Position numbers and translations under genes: made by a program
Source of the DNA: Paralvinella palmiformis
Lineage: Eukaryota > Annelida > Polychaeta > Terebellida > Alvinellidae
DNA length: 64,000 bases
Direction: 5' to 3'
NCBI GenBank assembly: GCA_025642065.1
Contig: JAODUP010000119.1
Coordinates: 696,001 to 760,000 of the forward strand
Notes under the pieces: model-generated
The model's database searches: none
Told to the model about the DNA's origin: nothing
The model's input: the letters and a program-made list of their open reading frames with translations, nothing else
Part shown: positions 11,194-22,400 of the stretch, in pieces
Position numbering within the stretch: the first letter of the stretch is position 1
Layout: each line of letters starts with the position of its first letter

Positions 11194-12400
11194 CATAATA
11201 ATCAGCATTATTAGTATATAACATCAAAAGCAATATCAAATAGATAAGTTTTCAATTTGGATTTGAAAGATCTTTATGTTCTGGGAAGTGATTCCATGTA
11301 TCTGATCCAGCGATAATAAAAACAGCATCTGCATACGCTTTGATCTTCAATAGTGAGAGATGATCTGTCATCAGTCAACGACCAGACTGTGTCAGTTGTA
11401 CTATTTCACATATATAAGGTGGGGCTAAGCCATGTACCGCTTTGCATGTGATCAAAAGTATCTTGACTACAATACGTTGTTTCATTGGTCACCAATGGAT
11501 ACGTTTAAGTATAGGCGGTATGTGATGTTATTTGTTGGTATTTGTCACCATACATGAAGTACAGTTCTGTATGCATTGCAGTTGGTTAACAGATCTGTCT
11601 GGTATTCCTATGAGCAGTGAATTGCCATAATCTATCCTTCGTGCAATGAACGCATGTGCCACATACTTATGGGGATTGGCAGGTAAATGAGGTTTCAAAC
11701 ATCTAATGTTTCACATTTGGATGAATGATGATTTACACATATGGGTCATGAACTGTTTCATATCCAGTGTTTGTTCAAACCTGACCCCGATGCTCCTGAC
11801 AAACTGGCTTGATAATATTGATACATCATTGTCTGTAACAGCATCGGGATAGCGGGTTGGTGTTAGAATGAGAACATCCATTTTATTATCATTGAGTTTC
11901 AAGAGGTTGCTCCTAAGCCATTATCTAATTTCGGAGATGCGTGTATTCTATTTTGCAAGTGATTCCGCTCTAAGTTTTAGTTTTCTTCATTTGTTAACTC
12001 CATTGTAGGATAGAGCAGCGTATCATCGGCCTAGATATGTATCCATATGCCATGACGTCGTGCTATACTCCCAAGAGGGAATGTGTAGAGAACAAACAGT
12101 TCCAATAACTGATGCTGTGGAACACCGAAAATAAGATCGATTGCATCTGATATGACTTACATATTGATACATACCTCGGGTCCAAACACCTGTTCGAACC
12201 TTCGTAGCAGGATGATATGGTCCACGGTGTCAAAAGCCACTGACAGGTCAAGTAATATTAATGTCACTGCCTTTAAGTAATCGATACTGCGGAGTTTGTC
12301 ATCTAGCAGAACAGTGCGAAGAAAACTGTAAGTTGACTGTAGAGACTCATCCAGCTCATTATCACGAATATAATTGTTTTAAATCAGCAGCAACAGCGCT
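11086..12400 (-). pseudogene. L2/CR1-like LINE copy A, 5'-truncated and decayed
   Basis: On the minus strand the order is DELDESLQS (near 12,350), motif A as VTLILLDLSVAFDTVDH (12,270-12,220), motif B/C pieces FGVPQHQLL and ADDTLLYPT (12,110-12,020), the thumb piece RIDYGNSLLIGIPDRSVNQ (near 11,600) and the C-terminal piece TDHLSLLKI (near 11,355). The 3' end shares the sequence CATTCAAAGGCGCTGTACA (plus strand, 11,087 on) with the copy at 15.5 kb. A TA/GA microsatellite sits inside the 3' UTR. Many stops and frameshifts. Confidence 0.82.
11120..11195. repeat. Compound (CA)n(TA)n(GA)n microsatellite
   Basis: CACACA passes into a long TA run and then AGAGAG. It lies in the 3' region of the L2-like LINE. 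Confidence 0.95.
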
Positions 12401-12409
12401 CTTAATTAA

Positions 12410-13070
12410 CTTCGAGATGAAGTACAAACTAAGACATCCCAGTAGTTTTTTAGATCGTTTCTGTCCAGACTGGGCTTCTTGATTGCGGGTGTCACTTTTG
12501 GATACATCATCGTAGTAGAAAACAACCAAATATATAATGACATGCTTACTACTCGGACAGTCTTTGATCAGCCATCTTGATGCAGACTCCAATTCACAAA
12601 AAGCGTTTCTTGCAGAATTTCTTTGTAAGTTTGGTGACGATGTGTAAGAAGTATATTAGCAATGGCCAAAATGGCAGTTATTTTACGTGAAACCAACCAG
12701 AGGAAGAGCATTAATTACTGAAATATAACATCTCTGTAGGTCCCGTGTCAATAATTCGGGAATAGCCCAACAATCAATCATGAAAAATTGCCAAGGTGAA
12801 CAACAGACACTATACACAACTGGGTTTAAATATCCAAATTTGATCCTTAGACATTCACTGAAATGATGTACTAAAAATTCAATTAGCAGAAAAGTCTTTT
12901 AATAGGAATATCTTGTGAAATACCAGGATCTCTATTACTGCTGCAAATGGCATATAGAGACATCAAACATCTATATCATCTCCCCCCCCCTCATTTGAAA
13001 TAAGCAAATTCGATAGCAGCATTATTATGACTGCATGACTGTATATGATTTTGATTCACATAATCAAATA
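12410..13070. other. No gene seen between LINE remnants
   Basis: AT-rich sequence with a short C run near 12,982. Short open frames on both strands show no recognisable motif. Confidence 0.45.
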
Positions 13071-13074
13071 GTGG

Positions 13075-14270
13075 GTTGGTTTTTGGTGTATCTAGGATAT
13101 TTAGATTTTTTTACAAGATTACTTATAATATTCTGCATATAGTTTAGGCTTAGTGATTGTTTGCTGTATTTCCATCGACTCCAGAATTTATCTAACTTTG
13201 CTTTAAAGAAATTTCGACTTGTGGCATTCACAATATTAGCTGGGAGTTGATTCCATGCATTAGTTGCTTTTATGGTTAGGAAATTTTGTCATCCCGTTTA
13301 CGCGTTCTATGACCAGTTTGAATGAATGTCCTCTGGTGGTTGGTGATTGTTCTAATTTGATCAAGTTTGCGTCTATATGATACATGCCATGTGTATGTTT
13401 GTACAGCTTTATCATATCGCCTCTTGTCCTGGGGTAGAGAAGGCTTGGTATCTTCAATTGTTATAGCCTATCCTCATATTCCCTATCATGTAGGCCCGGA
13501 ACTAACTCAGTGGCACGTCTTTGTACATTATCAAGTAGGGTGATGCTTTTGTTGTAGAGGGGCTTCCAGGCTGCATTACCATACTCGAGGTGGGGTCGAA
13601 CCAGTAACGTATATAGTCTGGTCACAGACTCAACATCAAAATAGGAATATGTCCTGCGTATCAAGCCCAGTATTTGGTTTCCTTTGTTGACCTGTTTTGC
13701 ACAGTGTTGACTGAAGTTTAATTCAGGGTCTATATGGACACCAAGATCTTTTTCCAGTTTGGTCTCAGGTAGTTCTACTGGTTTTTCGGATTGGGTCATA
13801 TAACACTTTGTGCAATATCTTGCATTTATCTGCATTAAATTTCAATTGTCATTTGTTACTCCACTCTTGAACAGTTTCGTGTCATCCACAAACATCCTGA
13901 TTAGACTGTTATCTACCTCTGGTATGTCATTTATGAAGATAATGAATAAGAGGCGTCCCAGAACAGTGTCCTGTGGTATGCCGCTTAGGACATGTGTCAG
14001 TAGGGAGGATACACCGGCTACGGGGACTTTCTGTCTTCTGCCTATGAGGAATGACCTCATCCATGGGGTAAGCATTCCTCTTATGCCATATCCATATATG
14101 TTCCTTAGTAACCTCTGATGGGAAACAGTCAAAAGCCTCAGCAAAGTCTAGATAGATGCAATCCATGGAGTCATTATTATCTAATGCTTCAGTCCAGTGG
14201 TCCAGTACATCCAACAATTGTGTAACACAAGATCTCCCCCTGAAGAAAAAAAGCATGTGGACATCTTGTT
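13075..14270 (-). pseudogene. CR1-like LINE reverse-transcriptase remnant
   Basis: Minus-strand pieces in order: GRSCVTQLLDVLDHWTEAL (14,240), motif A as CIYLDFAEAFD (14,160), then LLRNIYGYGIRGMLTPWMRS, motif B as SGIPQDTVLGRLLF (13,990), and the catalytic box as FVDDTKLFKS (near 13,880; the usual Ala or Ala-Asp-Asp start is changed to Val). The thumb follows as KDLGVHIDPELNFSQHC and LVRPHLEYGNAAW (13,600), then YPRTRGDMIKLYKHTHG (13,400). At least two frameshifts. It is a dead element, with its 3' end near 13,075. Confidence 0.85.
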
Positions 14271-14469
14271 AACAATTCATGTAGTACGTGAATCTCAGTG
14301 TTTATTAACCTCAGCTTGGTTTACTGTCAAACCAATCTGCGAATATAGTAGGCCAAAAAAAAGTTCACTAATTGATTGTTGCGCAGCTAAAGTGCTGAAT
14401 GGTGATTGGCTAAAAGGGATAACGCCACTCGGGTTTTAGCTGATACCTCCAACATCTGGTCACTAAGAC

Positions 14470-15480
14470 CTACATATTTATTGTTCACTGCAGCAATGTG
14501 GCTTTCATTTACTTCATTTTTTCTTCATTATTACTTGGCATTCTGTCAATGTATTGGGGATATTTTAATATGTATGGTTTAATATGTATGGTCTGGGTAA
14601 TATGTCCTGGGATTAATTGTAATGTATTGATAGGGGGTCTTCAATCCCAAGTCCATATGTGAAACTTGAATATACATAAATCGACTTATTTTATTGGGTA
14701 AACATTTTGATAATGTTCAGCAAATCAGATTTATTGTTCATTGCAGCAAAGCACAAAAAAAATACTTCTTCAGGTTGTATGTGAAGAGAACCTGTGGTTT
14801 TTATATATAGTTAAAATCAGCTGATCATCAGCCAACGGTTGTATAAATAAATACACATGCTATCCGAGTCGATTTAAAGATATACTTATGATGTTTAGTA
14901 CTTTAATTATTTTACGCAGTCCCTGTTACTATTTATTAATTGGATTTGTTCTTGCCCGCGGTTTGCATATGAACATAGTGTCTCAGTTATTACCCAGTTC
15001 GTGACAATTGAGCTCTTAGAACCATAACAATATTACAAGTTGTAATATTCACATTGTTTGAGATAAGTCAGCGAATCCATAGCGAGCTTGAATGCGAATT
15101 GTTGTTATTAGTCTCATTAGTCTCACATGTTTACCATTTTCATTCAATCAGCTCTAAGTTTTCCTATTGGTTTAAAATTAATAAAACTTTCATAGAACAT
15201 TAAAGAGTATGTATACTTTACAAAGTACTTCTTCAAATACAATGATCTTAATTATTTACTTTTAAATTGGGTGGGAATATACGGCTATATATACACGTTT
15301 TCTCTGACACAAGTAATCCATCTATTTTGTGCTATAAATAATTCCTATGGCTAGTGGCCAATCAAAAACAGTTAGTGGCTGGGTATAGTGGCCACCAGAT
15401 ACGTTGACTGGCTTCATATGTAAATAAAACTAGGCATTTGATCCATGTTTTCAACGTTATATTATTCACTTACCAAAATA
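14470..15480. other. No gene seen
   Basis: AT-rich spacer between two LINE remnants. I found no coding exon, no tRNA-like promoter boxes and no tandem array. Confidence 0.45.
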
Positions 15481-15504
15481 TAATATTGAATAAAGCGCCC
15501 TTAC

Positions 15505-16030
15505 TAGCAGGAGCCATTCAAATGCGCTGTACAAATAATAGGTAATATAATAATACCCCAAATAATATGAACAGGTGTGTTTTTAGAACGGATTTAAAGT
15601 GTTTAAGGGACGACGCATTTCTAATATTTGCCGGCAACCTATTCCACAAAGTGGGGGCTGCAACACTAAACATACAATCAACATATGACTTGTGCCGAGA
15701 TACAGGCATAGCAATAGTATCTGACTGGATGATCGGAGTTTTCAGTATGTCTATCTAATGGACACCAGTTATTAATAAAATCTTGAAATAGATACGCTGT
15801 CTAACAAGTAGCCAGTGTAGTTTTTGAAGAATTGGGGTGATGTGATCATGTTTTCTAGTATTTGTTACAATGCGAGCTGCACTATTCTGAATTCGCTGAA
15901 GGCGATTGATGTTATAATCAAATATGCCATATAACAGGGAGTTACAATAGTCTATACGAGATGTAACAAAGGCATGGACTACGGTTACAAGTGCTTCTCT
16001 GATATGATAACTTTTTGAGCGAGATATTCC
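15505..16030 (-). pseudogene. L2/CR1-like LINE copy B, C-terminal fragment
   Basis: The minus strand encodes the reverse-transcriptase thumb and C-terminus: TSRIDYCNSLLYGIFDYN and LQRIQNSAARIVTNTRKHDH (about 15,960-15,840), then LQKLHWLLVRQRIYFKIL, and RHKSYVDCMFSVAAPTLWNR then LPANIRNASSLKHFKSVLK (15,700-15,570). The 3' end has CATTCAAATGCGCTGTACA (plus strand near 15,516), nearly identical to the 3' end of copy A at 11,087, so both belong to one family. The fragment has an in-frame stop and is 5'-truncated. Confidence 0.85.
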
Positions 16031-16039
16031 ATCAAAACA

Positions 16040-17610
16040 CGGAACTATTCAGAGTTGTCCGTACTGTAAACTATGGAGATTTTCAGTGCGGAATTTTTCT
16101 AACCTTCTGTTCTGGTTCTGGTTGAGTACGGGTTGAAACTCTTCACGAGTATAACTTTTTCGTCTAAACTGGTGTATGATAGGGACAATTATCCAACTGA
16201 ATGTGTCTGTACGGTCTATGAAGGGCATTAGCTCTCCTTGATTTTGATGATGTAAGCTCTCAATAGGTTGAATTCGGACCTTTGGCCTAATCGTGGTTCC
16301 TGTAACTGACAAGATGTTTTTTTTTAACTTATTCTCCAGATATCCTCGATGGAAGAAGTTATCCATGATTCAGCCTTTTTGTTAGTGGGGTGTAATTGTG
16401 AAGCGATGGCTGCCAATTATTTATCCTGATAATGCCGATTCTTTGGCCTTGATCAAATTCTTCTCGATATTTAATATCAGGAATGGTTTATATGATGTTT
16501 TGCTTCAGGAACAGCAGATCCTGAGCCATAGCTCACAGAATCAACCGCTCCATAAATCTGTCCCACCCTAAACAACCAGGTACCGCCTTCGGCATTTCTC
16601 GAAACTGCACCATATCTTGCCTCAAATGAATCGTTCGTTTTTGTTTCTTGATGACGTCGTCCTTGGTCTTGTAGTCGTTTAAATATCGTCACATTAGCCC
16701 ATATACTGGCGATTAAGGTCAAATGGCATATCGCCGGCAATAGACAATCAAGGAAAGTGTCTAATATCGGCTGGATCGAGTATTATAATCGATCTCGCCT
16801 TAGACTTCACTCCATTGTTGCGCAACGTGCCCGGGTAAGCACTAGTCTTACCGCTGCTGTCACCGCAGTTTAGGTAGCTCATCTGGTGGCGGATCAGCAG
16901 AAGATCATCAGATCCTGAGAGGATCATCCGCCTATGGATCTTCGATGTCTTTGGCCAGATACCTGAAAGTTGTAGGTTTTAGCCACTTAGTCCTCAACAA
17001 GCTCATAGAATGTCGACCTCTTAATATAGATACATTGTCGGTCAACGCCGAAACAACCCCCTAAGAATTAGACCTTATCCGATCATACAAGTTAGCCGAT
17101 CAGATTACTGTGATTGATGTCCGTCGTAGTATGTGAGAACGTGACCTGTTGGTCAATCAGCTAAAACATCGATTGGAATGGATATATCATCAACCACTTT
17201 CCATCAACCTTTGCACATTGTGTTGGAAAACTAGATCCCCTTGTTTAGGTAGATTAGGGGCTGTTTGACGAGGAGGCAGGCCAGGAGCGCTGACTCTTCT
17301 AAATATGTCGACAGGCATTTGGGCTCAACTATTTTTATCAGTGTGCTTCCCAAACCACGGGTGGACAATCGGGATGAATCGCTAATGGGACGACCACGAT
17401 GAAGCACGTTAGGACATCCTTCGGCAGCTGCCCATCAATAGCTACTATCGTCATCTTTGGCGTGTGGTGGCCGAACAGCTCGTAATATGGCTGGGCCTCA
17501 CCCAGATCCTAGAAACTTTGGACTAGCAATCCTTCATATCGATACTGGCGGCATATCTCCGGTCATAAACCAAAGTTTTCAATGCGACCATGCCCGAGTC
17601 TGGATATAGA
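16040..17610 (-). pseudogene. Unidentified degenerate coding-like block
   Basis: This block is less AT-rich than its surroundings and has several longish frames on the minus strand (16,049-16,366 and 16,477-16,740), for example TDTFSWIIVPIIHQFRRKSY and GGTWLFRVGQIYGAVDSVSY. On the plus strand near 17,180-17,340 another coding-looking piece reads IDWNGYIINHFPSTFAHC. Phases are broken throughout. I do not recognise the family; a large DNA transposon or an integrated viral relic are possibilities I cannot separate. It lies between an L2-like LINE and a SINE. Confidence 0.35.
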
Positions 17611-17619
17611 TATTTATTT

Positions 17620-18065
17620 TAGATTGTGTTATACACAAATATACACTTGATAAATTAATAACTTAAAATTATGGGTATATTTTTGTCATGAACCCAAGAA
17701 AAATAATGTTTGTTTATGTAACCAATCTTAATTTCTAATTACTAGGAACGTGTTTACATTTCATGTGATCACATGTTTTGGAGTAACGGACCCTTAGCTT
17801 ACATGCATTGTTTTAATAATTAACATTTCTAGATAGATAATGATAAGATATGCAGTAAAAATATTATAACGGCAACATATTATAATGGCAATAGCAAGGA
17901 GATGATAACAGCGACCGATACAGTGTTTTATTTTTACTGGAGAACTGAGATTTTATACACCTCACGTGTAAAATGGATGAAAGTTCCGATACCACAAGAC
18001 AGTTTACGGATAACAACGTGAGAGTCAAAAGAGTGTCGATAATGATTGATAATTTACGGTCACTT
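17620..18065. other. No gene seen
   Basis: AT-rich sequence with no motif I can assign. Confidence 0.4.
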
Positions 18066-18069
18066 TTCT

Positions 18070-18205
18070 GCACAAGGTAGGCTAAATGGGCCGAGCGACC
18101 TCCAAAGGTTATGAAGCGAAGTCAAAGATGAAACACCCTGCAGATATGCCCATGCCGAGGTTTGAACTCAGGTCCATATTGATGGTAAAAGCCAACATGA
18201 ATTAA
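18070..18205 (-). mobile_element. tRNA-derived SINE, second copy (minus strand)
   Basis: Read on the minus strand it contains a B-box-like GAGTTCAAACCTCGG, then GGGCATATCTGCAGGGTGTT, TCATCTTTGACTTCGCTTCA, and CTCGGCCCATTTAGCCTACC. The same series of blocks occurs at 25,725-25,800 on the plus strand, so the two are members of one SINE family. The A-box half of the head is missing here (5' truncation). Confidence 0.8.
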
Positions 18206-18637
18206 TATATGACCAACTGATTATACCTAGTGCATTGTAAATATCACTAATAATTTCAGATTGTTAAGTACATTATACATCAGATATTATGCTACAGTAA
18301 TCTAGGAATGTGAAGTTAATGTATTTATAAACTATACAAGATATAAATAAACCAAACTGAGTTTGTGTCCTTTTCGCATGGTTTCATAAATATTTCAAAA
18401 CATTCAATATCACTTGTACTATTATGACTCCAGTGAAACATCTTATATGGTTAGCTGTATATACACCGAACAAAGTGCATCTGTTAATATTTAACTATGA
18501 AACTCTGAGTTGTGTTTTCATTCAGGATGATTAATTATCCTTGGTGTAGGCACTTTCTATTGACAATTACAAAGAGTTGTTTAAATAACTGTAAGCAAAC
18601 TGGACATGAAAGACTAATTCAGAACTCCTTTTTTGCA

Positions 18638-18639
<2 letters not shown>

Positions 18640-18672
<33 letters not shown>
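18640..18672. repeat. (TA)n microsatellite
   Basis: An uninterrupted TA tract downstream of the death-domain gene. Confidence 0.95.
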
Positions 18673-18674
<2 letters not shown>

Positions 18675-18710
18675 GTTTTCACAATTGCACAGAAAAGTAT
18701 ACAAGATAAT

Positions 18711-18724
18711 CTTTATTGTTTATT
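18711..18724 (-). terminator. Possible polyadenylation signals for the death-domain gene
   Basis: CTTTATTGTTTATT on the plus strand gives two AATAAA hexamers on the minus strand, about 750 nt beyond the stop codon of the death-domain gene. I saw no clear AATAAA closer to the stop, so this is the first good candidate, but the 3' end is not proven. Confidence 0.35.
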
Positions 18725-19473
18725 TTCACTTTCATGAAAGAAATGACTCCGAATAAGCACTGTATAACTATCACTGTGCAGGCTCTACTGTCTTCATGTT
18801 AAACAAAGTTGTTCGAAAACATCCATTGAGTGAATGATAACTGTAGACCCTAGGATTTCCCTGTAATTATACTGTGGTTGCCTTCAGTGATGATCAGTTC
18901 TCTTCTCACACATACATAGAATACATCCAATAACACGATATCATCATTTGCTAACTGTATCACGTGTATGATGCTTTTGTCATCGCTGAATATGACGTAA
19001 TTCCAATGTCGAGGTTGCTGATGGTGTCCCAGGCCCACTGCAGGAATCAGTGATTATATCTTGGGTTTACCAGTCATTTCCCTGTGGCATCTCCTACTGC
19101 AATAACCAGCTCAGATCAAATCAATATTCTGGATAAAAGCAGCTATATGCTATTATCCCACTTAGTCTTGAACATACCAGTCGATTTTAGTATGACCACC
19201 AGTACATTAACAGATCAGCAGATAACCATTTATATACAGCTATTTAAATATAACAACAGTTTCTATTGCTTTAAATATAATCATTATAGGTAATAGAAGA
19301 CACGGATATGCTGAACCTTCTCACATCCTGAAAAAAGTATCTCATTATGTTTCTTATGACAAAACAGTTAATGCCGAAAACCATTTGCCAGATCCAGATA
19401 TATATCCTAGATACCCAAACAACCACTGCTCTAAGGTCTGTCATCATAGCTTAAACACACAGCCTTCTGTGTC

Positions 19474-22400
19474 TTACTTTACAGATAAAAGTTTGGCAAC
19501 ATCTGCCCTCTTTAACTCAACAAGATAAGTGGCAACATATTTAACATAAGCTTTAACACCTTGTTTTTCTTTCCACATCAACAACATCTGGTATATTATT
19601 TCACATAATCCAGCTTGATGGTGGTCATACTCAAAAGCATCTAAAGCTCCTTCGTTAAATCCTAGCTTCCTTCCTAGGCGTCTCCAATCATGGCCAAGAT
19701 GTTCTGCCACCTTTTCAACCTGATCATCACTAATGATGTGCTTACGAACTGAAATGACCAGCAGAGTGATAACTATCAACTATAGGTATGTTGTATCTGA
19801 GCCATAACATTAGCCAGCTGTTTACATGTTCAAATCTATGCAACTTTATAAATATCATAATGTCAACTGCTAAATTATTGATCAAAGCTATATAAATTAC
19901 TAACTGTAGCATTAACCTAAAATTTACAGCAACATTCCTATACAAATATTAATACCCATACCTTTGATTGGAACAATCTTCCTTCTTTTTCCATTCTTCC
20001 CTGTTTTACTATATGTAGCATTTCTGTCTAAATGCTGGTGATTATTATTGCTTCTCTGAATGGCATTAGGTGGACTTCTGGAGGTGCTCAAAACTGTTAC
20101 ATTACAACCTAAAGTAACAAATAATAATACAAATATTGGTAAATTTCAGAACTCATATAGAACCCCAATCAGTATTGGTTGCTGCTCTATATCACACAGA
20201 AAACAATAAGTATACAGTTTTATATTAGATACATGATAACATATTTGTTGCAAGTCTATTATGGTCAAGCAAATTATTGAACAGACTAGGAATCTAAAGC
20301 TCTCTATTAAGGCAGCTTAAAAAATATCTTGTTTCACATACGTTTTTTCCATAATTTGCACCATTTTGGGGCATTTATTTACATTTTGTTCTATGATTAA
20401 AGTGTTAATTAAAAAGTTGAAATATATATTTCAGTTGATGACTTTTGATCATAAATATATTTTATATGATAATTTTATACGTAAAATCACCAATTCACCC
20501 ACCAATGAAAACACTGAAGGCATTCATTCAACATGTTCCGTTATCATTGTAATTTTAATAAATTAAGTTGGCGTCTTATGCATATTAAAGCATGAGCATT
20601 TTCTTAAGTCTGCAGATTCTATGGTAAGAAATCTGTTTAGTGTCCATGCGTACTGGTAGCTATGGTCAGAGTTTTCTACCACGTCATTAATAAGGATTTG
20701 TAGAATCATGAATGCCATGTTTGACAGCACATGAAAAAACCTGTGCTATATCACTGCATTGCTGCCACCCAGCAATCGAACAGTAAACTATAAATCAAGC
20801 CTGAGAACCAGCTATGGAGACAGAAATCACGGAAATACAGCGAGTGGGAAATAAAAAAATAAGTTGGGTCAGCCTTCAAAAGTGGGTCAAAAGTGGATGA
20901 GAAACAAGATATTTTTAAGGTGCCCAAACCAAAATATTTCCTGCCTAAAAAATATCAATGTATCATTCATGACATTTGCTTGTGGTAGAAATCAAAACCA
21001 TTTTTAGCATTGAAATATAATTTATTACATCTTCTTTCAGTTTTGGCAATGAGATCGCACCCTATGTAGTCATAGGTCTATTAACATGTTAATGTAATAT
21101 TTAACTTTTTTTAAATGGTGCAGCTTGGAGACTTATTAATATTACCAATCTGGTAGCAGAATACTGACCATCCGTGGATCTTAAGGTTCTGCAGTGGTCA
21201 ACATGGATCACTTTTCTAACTGTATTTGGCTGCTGAGGTTGATTATTCATACTCTCCTGATATACATTAGCCATTACTGTGCTGCTTCTGGCTGAATCAA
21301 TTGCTGAATCTGTTGTATCTGGAGTACAGTTCTGTTCCTGGCGAGAGGCCAATGGGCGTTTCTTGTATTTCAGCTGAAGGTTTAGTGTTTCTGCTATTTG
21401 TATTGTCCCAACAGATGGCTCTGTGTTTTGACTCAGGCTGATACTATCACAGAGTAATCCACTTTCTGGTACCTCTCGGTGTATATCATGAAAAGGAACA
21501 GACCTGAAATTATAAATGCAGTAAATAAGATTATGCCATAAACTAAAGTTGAGTTTCGTCACTAATATATATATTTTCCACTACACCCTGGGCTTTTATG
21601 CAAGTTCCACTTGGATTTATAAGTGTATATGTTATAATTTAATCCTATTCAACATTCAGTCATTTACAATATTTGGCTGATTGTTCTTAGATGCAGCCGG
21701 AAACAAAGCCCATGATAATAAGACACAATTCTCATTGGTAATCAGGATGGTAGTATGGCACTTATTAGAACACATGCAGCTGAATATTTCTAACAAAATG
21801 TTGTTTTAATATCTGAAAAATTAAACAAAAAGAGACATGCAATAATGTGGTCAGGTGCTTTCTGCCATCAAATATACTATGACCACAGAACTGTTGGTGT
21901 TACTTGTTTTAATCCATTCTGAAAACTAGTTTTGCAGCAAACTAGAAAACAAATAAAACTGAACCATTCATAATGATGTATGAAGTTAATAATTTTTTTT
22001 TTTAAACAGATCAGTAAATAACAAAATGTAGAATGATATATTTGACACCATTAAAATTAAAAAAGACTACAGGAAAACCTTTAAGCTTAACTCTATTACT
22101 ACTTTTCCATTGTAATATGTTAATTAACTGACTTTATCTTATTTACTATATCTCATGTTTAAATATAGTGATGGCATCACTACTGGTATATTCATCATGC
22201 CAATTTTTTTTCAAGCAATTACCTACAAATGAATTGTTTAAATGCTGAAGCATATGACACAATTTCATACAATAGCCATGTAAAGCAATTGGAATAACAA
22301 GTATTATGTACATTTTGAGCAGTTAGGAAAATGTGCTATTTAAATATCAATTGAATACGCACGCACACATCGTACTCGTGTGTACAACACCGCAACATAA

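Noticed and set aside
19474..19779. Death-domain gene as an IRAK1 orthologue (IRAK1 neighbours TMEM187 and HCFC1 in mammals)
   Set aside because: The death domain is RIPK1/IMD-like, there is no kinase exon, and the gene lies beyond the ankyrin/SOCS gene on the wrong side of HCFC1.
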